Shown here: in pieces, positions 1 to 5,894 of the stretch
Numbering within the stretch: the first letter of the stretch is position 1
Layout of the letters: each line of letters starts with the position of its first letter
Assembly: GCA_905198295.1 (NCBI GenBank)
Contig: CAJKBW010000091.1
Coordinates: 1 to 10,946, forward strand
Length of the DNA stretch: 10,946 nt
Reading direction: 5' to 3'
Source of the DNA: an uncultured Oscillospiraceae bacterium
GTDB taxonomy: Bacteria; Bacillota; Clostridia; Oscillospirales; Acutalibacteraceae
Position numbers and translations under genes: made by a program
Notes under the pieces: generated by a model
The model's database searches: none
What the model saw: only the letters and a program-made list of their open reading frames with translations
Told to the model about the DNA's origin: nothing

Positions 1-1
1 A

Positions 2-388
2 ATCTGTTATGGCTTTAAGAGAGACAAATATGGATTTGTTGAAATCGTGCCCGAACAGGCAGAAGTTGTAAAAACCATTTTCAGAATGTACAGAGAAGAA
101 AATAGTTTAGAGGATATCCAAAAATACCTATTAAGCCGCTCCATTTCCTCTCCATCCGGAAAGGTAAAATGGAGCAGAGATGTTCTCAACAAACTTCTCA
201 ATAACGGAAAATACACAAGAGGTATAATTGATTTTGAAGAATACTGTGAAGTGTATTTTTTAAAAGAAGGAAATTGTCGGAATCCTAACAAAGCGAGAGT
301 GAAGAAAACATATGCCGAGAGCAACGAAAGAAGAACTGGAGTGGGCATACGCAGTAACACGGGAGAAATTTTTAGAGCGTGTGAATAA
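2..388 (+). pseudogene. large serine recombinase fragment (Recombinase domain), 5' cut by window edge, 3' truncated
   Basis: The reading frame is open from base 2 and has no start inside the window, so the N-terminal catalytic resolvase domain lies outside. The visible part reads YGF, then VPEQAEVVKTIFRMY, then PSGKVKWSRDVLNKLLNNGKYTRG. This is the Recombinase (PF07508-type) domain of large serine recombinases, which integrate or excise phages and conjugative elements. The family normally continues for 150 or more residues with a zinc ribbon and a coiled coil. Here the resemblance fades after about residue 100 (NPNKARVKKTYA) and the frame stops at 386, inside the next gene. The last 25 or so residues are read in a frame that overlaps the KilA-N gene and look non-native. 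I infer a recombinase cut by rearrangement. The domain call is firm; the truncation depends on family length. Confidence 0.72.
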
Positions 389-914
389 GAAGTTTCCCAT
401 CAAGGCTGATGATTGGAACCGTTATTTAGACGGCATCTTTGAACTGATTTCAAATGACGAAGCCCCACTGTATGAGCCAAAAATGAATGCGTATTTAGAA
501 GAAACTGTAGTAAAGTATCTGCATCCGTCCGATGATTATGTTTCATTAACGGATATAGCAAAAAAATATGATGCAGCCAATCCAAGTTACTTAATACAAA
601 GCTGGATGAGAAGCCGTAACACGGTTGAGTTTCTGGCAACATGGGAAAGAAAGCATAATTCGAATTTTAATGAGGATGCTTTTCAAAGAATAACAGTCGA
701 TGCCAAAACTCCTCAGTTTACCTTGACACCAAAGAAATGGATTGAACTGACAAATGCTATTGGAATAATATCAAAGCAAGGTAAAAGCGGCGGGACAATG
801 GCACATCCGTTTATTGCTTGCGATTTTGAGATGTGGAATGATGCAGAGTTCAGATTCGAAGTGGTGAGGGCTTTTATCAACTCAAGAACGGAAATTCAAA
901 ATGAAATTGAGTAA
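312..914 (+). CDS. KilA-N domain protein
   Basis: This is a 200-residue protein. Residues about 65 to 190 match the KilA-N pattern: VSLTDIAKKYD (77-87), an SWMRSRNTVEFLATWE block (97-112), HNSNF (115-119), a KKWIELTNAIGI block (141-152), and GGTMAHPFIACDFEMW (160-175). KilA-N is a DNA-binding domain common in phages, prophages and conjugative elements; its cellular role is usually unknown. Residues 1-60 are charged, probably helical and not recognised. The start at 312 is the first ATG after an in-frame stop at 300-302, but its ribosome site is weak (only GTGAAG-like), so a later start is possible. The gene overlaps the recombinase remnant by 77 bases in another frame, which is unusual for two intact genes. 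AT-rich codon use contrasts with the cas genes and fits a mobile element. Confidence 0.8.
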   Translation: MPRATKEELEWAYAVTREKFLERVNKKFPIKADDWNRYLDGIFELISNDEAPLYEPKMNAYLEETVVKYLHPSDDYVSLTDIAKKYDAANPSYLIQSWMRSRNTVEFLATWERKHNSNFNEDAFQRITVDAKTPQFTLTPKKWIELTNAIGIISKQGKSGGTMAHPFIACDFEMWNDAEFRFEVVRAFINSRTEIQNEIE

Positions 915-1081
915 CCGGAGAATAACGATGGACAATTCAGAATGATTTCTTAAGTTAAGATTATGGGGGATAAATCATGGAGGGTATGCCACCAGATAAT
1001 TGATATCTTCCACCCCCTTCGAGTGTTCAAATCAAGACAGCGAAAACGCAAAAACATCTCTATTGTCTTGCCTTCACAAAT

Positions 1082-1134
1082 AAGAACGAAAGTTATGATA
1101 CCATTGGTATTGCAACTTTCGTTCTTTTCTTTTT
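1082..1134 (+). terminator. long intrinsic terminator hairpin
   Basis: The arm AAGAACGAAAGTT (1082-1094) pairs perfectly with AACTTTCGTTCTT (1114-1126). Inside it the stem continues through one mismatch and two G-T pairs to ATACC/GGTAT (1098-1102 with 1106-1110) around a 3-base ATT loop. The stem is therefore about 21 pairs. A T-rich run (TTTTCTTTTT) follows on the plus strand, so the hairpin should end transcription from the KilA-N side. It is longer than most intrinsic terminators. Confidence 0.75.
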
Positions 1135-1266
1135 ATCAAAAAAGACCGTAGCACAAGGCTTTTCTGCTATGGGGCATAAAAGAATACTTCATTGTGCCAT
1201 TTTCCGGCACTCATTTTGATGCTTTTTAGGGGCGGTTCGACCCCCTTGCAGCACTGCGGAAGACCA

Positions 1267-1342
1267 CAATGAAACTTTTCTCAAGAGAATAATTTCATTG
1301 TGACCGAGATTAGTTTCATTGTCCAAGAGAATAGTTTCAGCG
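1267..1342. repeat. 21-base tandem repeats plus one inverted copy, probable transposon (IS21-like) end
   Basis: Three head-to-tail units begin at 1285, 1306 and 1327, each starting GAGAATA or GAGATTA and continuing TTTCATTGT or TTTCAGCG. The period is exactly 21 bases and the third copy is partial. A fourth copy lies inverted just upstream (1267-1282, CAATGAAACTTTTCTC), so the first two copies form a palindrome. Repeated transposase-binding sites at the ends are known for IS21-family elements, and this arrangement resembles them. No istA or istB gene is in the window, so this would be an orphan end or a remnant. An operator array for a regulator is the alternative. Confidence 0.5.
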
Positions 1343-1375
1343 TAAAAAATAGCCCTTACTACCGCTTGAGTAAAG

Positions 1376-1404
1376 TGGAAATTTTCACATTTTTGTGGTA
1401 TAAT
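1376..1404 (+). promoter_or_regulatory. extended -10 promoter of the acetyltransferase gene
   Basis: A perfect TATAAT at 1399-1404 is preceded by TG with one base between (TGGTATAAT), which makes an extended -10 element. The hexamer 17 bases upstream (TGGAAA, 1376-1381) is only a weak -35, as expected when the extended element compensates. Transcription should start near 1411, leaving a short leader with AAGGTGAG before the ATG at 1436. Confidence 0.65.
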
Positions 1405-1435
1405 CTGTTCGATAAACTGAATTTGAAGGTGAGTT

Positions 1436-2041
1436 ATGGAAATCAGAGAACTTCAGAAAAAGGATATAAAAAAAGCAATTCAGTTTGCCATTTCGGGAAT
1501 GCACTTTGAATTGTATCTCAAAAATAAAACTATACGAAATTTGTATGGCAAATATTTTTGGTATCTTGAAACAAACAGAGCCACGCATCTTTTTGCCGCT
1601 TACGAGGGTGACACCTTGGCTGGTGTCATTCTTGCCGAAATCAAGGGTGAACCTCGCAAATATTACAGCAAGCGCAAGGCGTTTTACGTTAAATTCATTG
1701 ACGTGATTCAAAAACTGTTTTTCAAGGATAGTGCAGGACTGTATGACGAGGTAAACAAGGAACTTTTTGCCAAATATACGGAAAAATATTCTCCCGACGG
1801 TGAGATAATTTTCTTGGCAGCAAACCCCAAAGTAAAAATCAAAGGAATTGGTACGATGCTGCTTGGTGAGCTTGAAAAGTGCATCAAGGGAAAAACGATA
1901 TACCTTTTCACAGATAATGCTTGCACCTATCAATTCTACGAGCATAGAGGCTTTGACCGAGTAGGCGAAAAAGACATAGAGCTTGACTTCGGAGATGAAA
2001 AAGTACCGATGACTTGTTTGCTATACTCGAAAACAGTATAA
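1436..2041 (+). CDS. GNAT-family N-acetyltransferase
   Basis: This is a 201-residue predicted cytoplasmic protein that would transfer an acetyl group from acetyl-CoA to an amine; the substrate cannot be read from the sequence. GNAT motif A is at about 124-150: a beta strand IIFLAANP, then the acetyl-CoA pyrophosphate loop KIKGIG (134-139), where K replaces the usual Q or R of Q/R-x-x-G-x-G, then the helix TMLLGELEKCI. Motif B is at about 155-173 (IYLFTDNACTYQFYEHRGF) with the conserved FYEHRGF ending. A strand rich in acidic residues follows. Residues 72-115 form a longer, lysine-rich insertion between the early strands and motif A. The start is supported by AAGGTGAG three bases upstream of the ATG. 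It is a single-gene unit with its own promoter and terminator, a common cargo gene type in Clostridia. Confidence 0.85.
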   Translation: MEIRELQKKDIKKAIQFAISGMHFELYLKNKTIRNLYGKYFWYLETNRATHLFAAYEGDTLAGVILAEIKGEPRKYYSKRKAFYVKFIDVIQKLFFKDSAGLYDEVNKELFAKYTEKYSPDGEIIFLAANPKVKIKGIGTMLLGELEKCIKGKTIYLFTDNACTYQFYEHRGFDRVGEKDIELDFGDEKVPMTCLLYSKTV

Positions 2042-2079
2042 CAAATTCATATTTATCGAACGGTTGCATAAAGAAAAAA

Positions 2080-2099
2080 GGTTGCTCTCAAATGCAACC
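2080..2099. other. small hairpin GGTTGC / GCAACC after the acetyltransferase gene
   Basis: GGTTGC (2080-2085) pairs with GCAACC (2094-2099) over an 8-base loop. No T-run follows, so it is not a terminator by itself. An upstream CGGTTGCAT (2061-2069) could pair with the same right arm (ATGCAACC, 2092-2099), which would make two competing folds. Confidence 0.4.
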
Positions 2100-2128
2100 C
2101 GTATCAAAAAATGCGTTTGTAGCCATAG

Positions 2129-2178
2129 AAAACCCGCAAAAACGGCTTAAATGCTAGGTTTTTGCGGGTTTTTCTTTT
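2129..2178 (+). terminator. intrinsic terminator downstream of the acetyltransferase gene
   Basis: AACCCGCAAAAAC (2131-2143) pairs perfectly with GTTTTTGCGGGTT (2158-2170); two further A-T pairs extend the base of the stem, and the loop is 14 bases. A T-rich run (TTTTCTTTT) follows on the plus strand. The A-run on the other side means it may also work for minus-strand transcripts. Confidence 0.85.
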
Positions 2179-2267
2179 ACATTAAAAATGGAAAATAATA
2201 GTTATAATTGCGTTAAATATCGGAAAAGTATGCCAAAATATTTTCTCTTGCACACATGGTTGCATAC

Positions 2268-2311
2268 ACAAAAAATAAGCGGGACGCCTCCGGATGAGGG
2301 AGACGCCCCGC
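2268..2311 (-). terminator. terminator of a minus-strand transcript
   Basis: The arms 2279-2291 and 2299-2311 form a 13-pair GC-rich stem with a 7-base loop. Read as minus-strand RNA, all 13 positions pair (two as G-U). Read as plus-strand RNA, the same two positions are A-C mismatches. The stem is followed on the minus strand by TTATTTTTTG. The asymmetry shows that selection acted on the minus strand. A shorter T-run on the plus side (CTTTTTATA) could still give some bidirectional function. Confidence 0.7.
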
Positions 2312-2320
2312 CTTTTTATA

Positions 2321-2506
2321 CCCTGTTTCGTTGCCCCAGCAGCTGCCGATGATATCACCCACAAAATTCGCACCTCGGCTCGCAAAAATCCCGGTAAGCG
2401 CCATGTCCACCGCTGTCACGCTGGACGGCGTACCCGGTGCCGCATACATGTCCGCAAAGGGCAGCACATACAGCAGCACCGCGACCGTGGCGTATTTTCT
2501 TAAATT
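2321..2506 (-). pseudogene. GC-rich minus-strand gene scrap, unidentified
   Basis: On the minus strand a frame opens after a TGA at 2507-2509 and reads LRKYATVAVLLYVLPFADMY, a possible membrane or signal segment, followed by small and polar residues (APGTPSSVTAVDMALTG). It has no ATG near its beginning. Without a frame change it runs into the terminator stem, which a native gene would not do. The composition is GC-rich like the cas genes and unlike the flanking AT-rich DNA, and a matching minus-strand terminator lies just beyond. I infer the remains of a minus-strand gene, or a very small protein with a misjudged end. I do not recognise a family, and non-coding DNA remains possible. Confidence 0.3.
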
Positions 2507-2570
2507 TCAAAAATAAAAAGTGAATATTATCGACATAATTTATGCTAAAAAAATAAAATTATACAATATA

Positions 2571-2599
2571 TTGCAAAAAATGAATAAATAAGTTAGAAT
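2571..2599 (+). promoter_or_regulatory. sigma-A-type promoter of the cas operon
   Basis: TTGCAA (2571-2576) and TAGAAT (2594-2599) are separated by exactly 17 bases, within a very AT-rich stretch (about 2490-2600). Transcription would begin near 2606. It is the only good promoter directly upstream of cas3 and points into the operon. Confidence 0.7.
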
Positions 2600-2605
2600 G
2601 AGGAA

Positions 2606-2660
2606 GGGCGGATCATTATATAACGATGCGCGAAATGAAAACGCCGCCCGGGAGAGAAGG
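2606..2660 (+). promoter_or_regulatory. structured 5' leader of cas3: near-palindrome, GC helix and ribosome site
   Basis: Three elements are packed between the predicted transcription start and cas3. First, the 16-base near-palindrome ATCATTATATAACGAT (2612-2627) has one mismatched pair and sits just downstream of the start site, where a repressor could bind. Second, GGGCGG (2606-2611) can pair with CCGCCC (2644-2649), closing a hairpin that ends one base before the ribosome site. Third, the ribosome site GGAGAGAAGG (2651-2660) lies 7 bases before the ATG at 2668. Regulation is an inference from position only. Confidence 0.4.
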
Positions 2661-2667
2661 TAAGGCG

Positions 2668-5049
2668 ATGACCTATCCGGCTCACCTCCGCAGCGACGCC
2701 GGCGGAAACGTGATTGTACAGTCAGTGGAGAGTCACTGTAGAAATTGCGCGCGTCTTGCGGTGCAGGAATCTCCTCCTGGTATGGCGCAGACGGCCTATC
2801 TTTGCGGACTGCTTCACGATATGGGCAAGTTCACAGGAACCTTTGCCAACTACCTTATGCAGGCGGCACAGGGCGTGCCGGTACGGCGGGGCAGTGTGAA
2901 CCACACCTTTGCAGGCGCGCGTTTTGCGCTTGAGAGATGGCATACCTCACGCACGGGCGACATCCGCGATTTGACAAGCGAGATGATTGCTTTTGTAGCC
3001 GGCTCTCATCACGGGCAGTTTGACGGCATCGACGAATCCGGGAAAAACGGCTACCAGCATCGGCTGACAGCCCCGGACATCGGGTATGCAGAAGCAAAAG
3101 CGGCATTTCTATCCCAGTGTGCCGCGGAGACGGAGCTGGATACGCTGTTTATGGCTGCGGTGGAAGAAGTTACGCAGGCAATGGCACGATTCCGCGCCAT
3201 TGCACGGAACCAGGGAGAGATGCTGTTCCTGTTTTCGATGCTCAGCCGACAGCTTTTATCGGCCGTTATGGATGGCGACCGGCGGGATACGGCGGAATTT
3301 TACGCGGATGGGGCGCTCCCTTATCGGATAAACGCGGAGCCCTCCCTGTGGCGGCGCTGCCTGCTGACGGTCGAGGCACGCCTTCAGGCATTCTCCGATG
3401 ATTCGGCGATCAACCGTGCGCGCCGGACGATTTCCGATCGGTGTAAGGCGGCCGCTGCGTGGGATACCGGCATTTATCGGCTGAATATTCCCACCGGCGG
3501 CGGCAAAACGCTATCCGCTCTCCGCTATGCGCTGGCGGCAGCCGCGCAGCATAAAAAGCGGCGCATTTTCTTTGTGATTCCCCTGCTGTCCGTTTTGGAT
3601 CAGAACGCCAGGGTCATCCGCGAATATCTGGCTGACGACAGCCTTGTTCTCGAGCATCATTCCAATGTGATACGGGAAAAAGGCGGCGATGAGCTGGACG
3701 AAAATGAGCTGCTGATGGACACCTGGGCGGTTCCGGTGATCATCACCACATTGGTACAGCTGCTGAACACACTGTATGCCGGAAAGACCTCCTGTATCCG
3801 CCGTATGGCAGCGCTGCGGGACAGCGTTATCGTGATCGACGAGGTACAGTCGGTCCCGCGCACCATGCTATCCCTGTTCAATTTGAGCCTCAACTATTTA
3901 AGTGCATTCTGCGGCGCGACGATCCTGCTTTGCTCCGCCACACAGCCCTGCCTGGAGCAGACGGTGCATCCGCTCCTTTTGGCACAGCCGAGCGATCTGG
4001 TGGCGTATGACGCTGCACTTTGGAGGCCCTTCCGGCGGACGGAAATTTTGGATCGGCGCATACCGCAGGGGTATTCTGTGCAGGCGCTGGCCGCATTCGC
4101 CCAACGCTGTGCCGACGAGCGGGGGAGCGTGCTGCTCATCGGCAACACCAAAGCTGAGGCGTTGGCTTTGTATCGGGAACTCAAAGGACAGCCGCAGACG
4201 TATCACCTCTCCACGGCCATGTGTATGGAACACCGTCTGCAGACTTTGGAGGCTATTCGGTCAGCGCTGTGCGGGCACGAAAGGGTTGTCTGCATTTCCA
4301 CGCAGCTGGTCGAAGCCGGGGTTGACTTTTCCTTTGGCTGCGTTATCCGGATCCTGGCGGGGATGGACAATGTGGTGCAGGCTGCGGGACGCTGCAACCG
4401 AAACGGTGAAAGCGCAGAGTGCGCGCCGGTGTATCTTGTGAACTTGCAGAGAGAGCGGCTGAACCGCCTGCCGGAAATCTGGCAGGCACAAAAAGCGGCA
4501 GAATCGCTGCTGGCTAATTTTGTGGAAAAGCCGGAAGCCTATGGCGATGAGCTGACCTCGGATGCGGCCATCCGTGCGTATTATCGTGCGCTATATGCGG
4601 AGATGGACCGCGGCGAACAGGACTATCCGCTGCCGGAGCTGGGGACAAGCCTGTTGGATCTGTTGTCAGTCAACCAGGTGTTTCGCAGCCGCTGTCTGAC
4701 CGACGGCGCCTATGTCCTCGGACAGGCTTTCCGCACGGCAGGGGAACGCTTCCGCGTGTTTGCGGACAATACCACGGATGTGCTTGTCCCGTTTGGGGAA
4801 GGAGCTGGCCTTATTGCCGATCTGGGTTCCGGGCAGGCGGAGCACAATCTGGCCTATCGTGGGGAAATGCTGAAAAAGGCCGGACGGTATAGTGTCAGCC
4901 TGTATGGGTACCAGCTGGAAAAGCTGCGCGAAAAAGACGGCGTATATGCCCTGTGCGACGGCGCGATTCTCGTCCTGCGGCCGGAGTTTTATTCCGATGA
5001 AACCGGGCTTTGTCTGGAGGGCGAAAACGATAGGTTTTTGGAGGTGTAG
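2668..5049 (+). CDS. cas3: CRISPR-associated nuclease-helicase Cas3 (type I-C)
   Basis: A 793-residue protein with both Cas3 halves. Cascade bound to target DNA recruits it; it nicks the displaced strand and degrades it while unwinding. N-terminal HD nuclease: H23, HD at 50-51 (GLLHDMGKF), H79 (VNHTFAG) and HH at 114-115 (GSHHGQFD). The superfamily 2 helicase follows: Walker A PTGGGKT at 275-281, DEVQ at 391-394 (in place of DEAH), SAT at 423-425, a motif V-like QLVEAGVDFSF stretch, and motif VI QAAGRCNR at 571-578. All key residues are present. I prefer the ATG at 2668 (MTYPAH) to the in-frame ATG at 2626: 2668 has GGAGAGAAGG 7 bases upstream and gives the family's usual beginning, while 2626 has no well-spaced ribosome site. 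First gene of the operon. Confidence 0.96.
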   Translation: MTYPAHLRSDAGGNVIVQSVESHCRNCARLAVQESPPGMAQTAYLCGLLHDMGKFTGTFANYLMQAAQGVPVRRGSVNHTFAGARFALERWHTSRTGDIRDLTSEMIAFVAGSHHGQFDGIDESGKNGYQHRLTAPDIGYAEAKAAFLSQCAAETELDTLFMAAVEEVTQAMARFRAIARNQGEMLFLFSMLSRQLLSAVMDGDRRDTAEFYADGALPYRINAEPSLWRRCLLTVEARLQAFSDDSAINRARRTISDRCKAAAAWDTGIYRLNIPTGGGKTLSALRYALAAAAQHKKRRIFFVIPLLSVLDQNARVIREYLADDSLVLEHHSNVIREKGGDELDENELLMDTWAVPVIITTLVQLLNTLYAGKTSCIRRMAALRDSVIVIDEVQSVPRTMLSLFNLSLNYLSAFCGATILLCSATQPCLEQTVHPLLLAQPSDLVAYDAALWRPFRRTEILDRRIPQGYSVQALAAFAQRCADERGSVLLIGNTKAEALALYRELKGQPQTYHLSTAMCMEHRLQTLEAIRSALCGHERVVCISTQLVEAGVDFSFGCVIRILAGMDNVVQAAGRCNRNGESAECAPVYLVNLQRERLNRLPEIWQAQKAAESLLANFVEKPEAYGDELTSDAAIRAYYRALYAEMDRGEQDYPLPELGTSLLDLLSVNQVFRSRCLTDGAYVLGQAFRTAGERFRVFADNTTDVLVPFGEGAGLIADLGSGQAEHNLAYRGEMLKKAGRYSVSLYGYQLEKLREKDGVYALCDGAILVLRPEFYSDETGLCLEGENDRFLEV

Positions 5050-5050
5050 C

Positions 5051-5136
5051 GTGAAAAATAAATTTTTCACACGCGTTTTTGAGCCTTTGCCGCCAAAAAG
5101 TCGCGGCAATTTTCCCTACGGGAAAAACGACTCAAA
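5051..5136 (+). repeat. cluster of inverted repeats between cas3 and cas5c
   Basis: The 116-base gap after cas3 contains a 9-pair perfect palindromic hairpin (GTGAAAAAT with ATTTTTCAC, 5051-5070), a 7-pair hairpin TTGCCGC/GCGGCAA (5087-5109), and, directly abutting it, a 7-pair hairpin TTTTCCC/GGGAAAA with a TAC loop (5110-5126). An outer helix TTTGAG (5078-5083) with CTCAAA (5131-5136) could enclose the last two and make a branched fold. None is followed by a proper T-run, so this is not a plain terminator. A mobile palindromic intergenic repeat or an RNA element that sets cas3 apart from the Cascade genes are both possible. Confidence 0.6.
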
Positions 5137-5165
5137 CTCCGCAATACAAAGGAATGGTGATTAAT

Positions 5166-5894
5166 ATGGAACACAGGAATCAGGTGGAATTTGAGGTGAC
5201 CGGCGATTACGGTCTGTTTTCCGACCCGGTGATGCGTGTTGGGGGAGAAAAATGTACTTTGCAGATACCGACCTATGAGGCGCTCAAAGGTATTTTGTCT
5301 TCCATATATTGGAAACCAACGCTGATTTGGTATATCGACGCCGTGCGGGTGATGAATCCCATTCAGACAGAGGTCAAAGGGACTCGTCCTCTTTCCTACA
5401 ACGGCGGCAATGACCTGTCCTTCTATACGTATTTAAAGGACTGCCGGTATCGGGTGCGCGCGCATTTTGAGTGGAATGAAAACCGTCCGGAGCTGGCCGG
5501 TGACCGGAATGAGCATAAGCACCATAACATCGCCAGACGCATGATCGAGCGGGGCGGCCGCCGGGATATCTTCCTAGGAGCGAGGGAGTGTCAGGGCTAT
5601 GTGACGCCGTGCGTCTTCGATGAGGGCACCGGCTTCTATGATGAGACACCCGAGCTGGCCTTCGGGCTGATGTATCATGGCATCACCTATGCCGACGAGG
5701 CCTATTCCGATGACACGCGCGGCCGGATGAGCGTGCGTTTCTGGTATCCGGTGATGCGCCGGGGCGTCATTGCGTTCGAGCGCCCCGAGGCGTGTCCCAT
5801 TGTGCGGCACGTGCGGGAAATGGCGTGCAAACCGTTTGGGTATGCGCTGGATAATTTCACAGGCGCAGGGGAATTTGGAGAGGAGGCGGAGTGA
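5166..5894 (+). CDS. cas5c: Cas5c (Cas5d), crRNA-processing endoribonuclease of type I-C
   Basis: A 242-residue RAMP-type protein. In type I-C, which lacks Cas6, Cas5 cuts the precursor crRNA in each repeat and then stays on the 5' handle in Cascade. The family signature EHKHHNIARR is at 116-125, followed by RGGRRDIFLGARECQGY. Tyr48 (in IYWKP), Lys118 and His119 match in context the catalytic Tyr-Lys-His set described for Bacillus halodurans Cas5d. The start at 5166 follows AAAGGA and GGTGA and gives the expected beginning (EVTGDYGLFSDP). The frame is open upstream through the hairpin block, but that part looks untranslated. The stop TGA directly abuts the cas8c ATG. Confidence 0.95.
   Translation: MEHRNQVEFEVTGDYGLFSDPVMRVGGEKCTLQIPTYEALKGILSSIYWKPTLIWYIDAVRVMNPIQTEVKGTRPLSYNGGNDLSFYTYLKDCRYRVRAHFEWNENRPELAGDRNEHKHHNIARRMIERGGRRDIFLGARECQGYVTPCVFDEGTGFYDETPELAFGLMYHGITYADEAYSDDTRGRMSVRFWYPVMRRGVIAFERPEACPIVRHVREMACKPFGYALDNFTGAGEFGEEAE

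Larger units (their letters stand above)
915..1435. other. 521-base gene-free stretch of mobile-element character
   Basis: No convincing gene lies between the KilA-N and acetyltransferase genes. The only sizeable open frame (963-1151) runs through a terminator hairpin and resembles nothing I know. The stretch holds a long terminator-like hairpin (1082-1134), a block around 1180-1260 with short GC-rich inverted pieces (for example GGGGCGGTTCGACCCCC at 1229-1245), a set of 21-base repeats (1267-1342), and the promoter of the next gene. The make-up suggests the decayed end of one or more transposable elements. No transposase is present in the window. Confidence 0.5.

Noticed and set aside
963..1151. 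Plus-strand frame of 62 codons after the KilA-N gene
   Set aside because: It reads through the 1082-1126 terminator hairpin, its composition is not protein-like, and no family is recognisable.
1385..1945. Minus-strand frame of 186 codons opposite the acetyltransferase
   Set aside because: It covers the promoter and body of a recognisable GNAT gene, and its own translation shows no known domain.
2294..2516. Two plus-strand frames (2294-2503 and 2331-2516) before cas3
   Set aside because: Both are low-complexity readings of the GC-rich scrap without a ribosome site; the minus strand fits better with the strand-biased terminator.
2626..2667. Upstream ATG that would extend Cas3 by 14 residues
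   Set aside because: No ribosome site at proper spacing; the ATG lies in the near-palindrome and the extension would cover the strong ribosome site of the start at 2668.
5079..5165. Extension of Cas5c upstream of 5166
   Set aside because: It would translate through the hairpin block and has no ribosome site; the family begins at the 5166 start.
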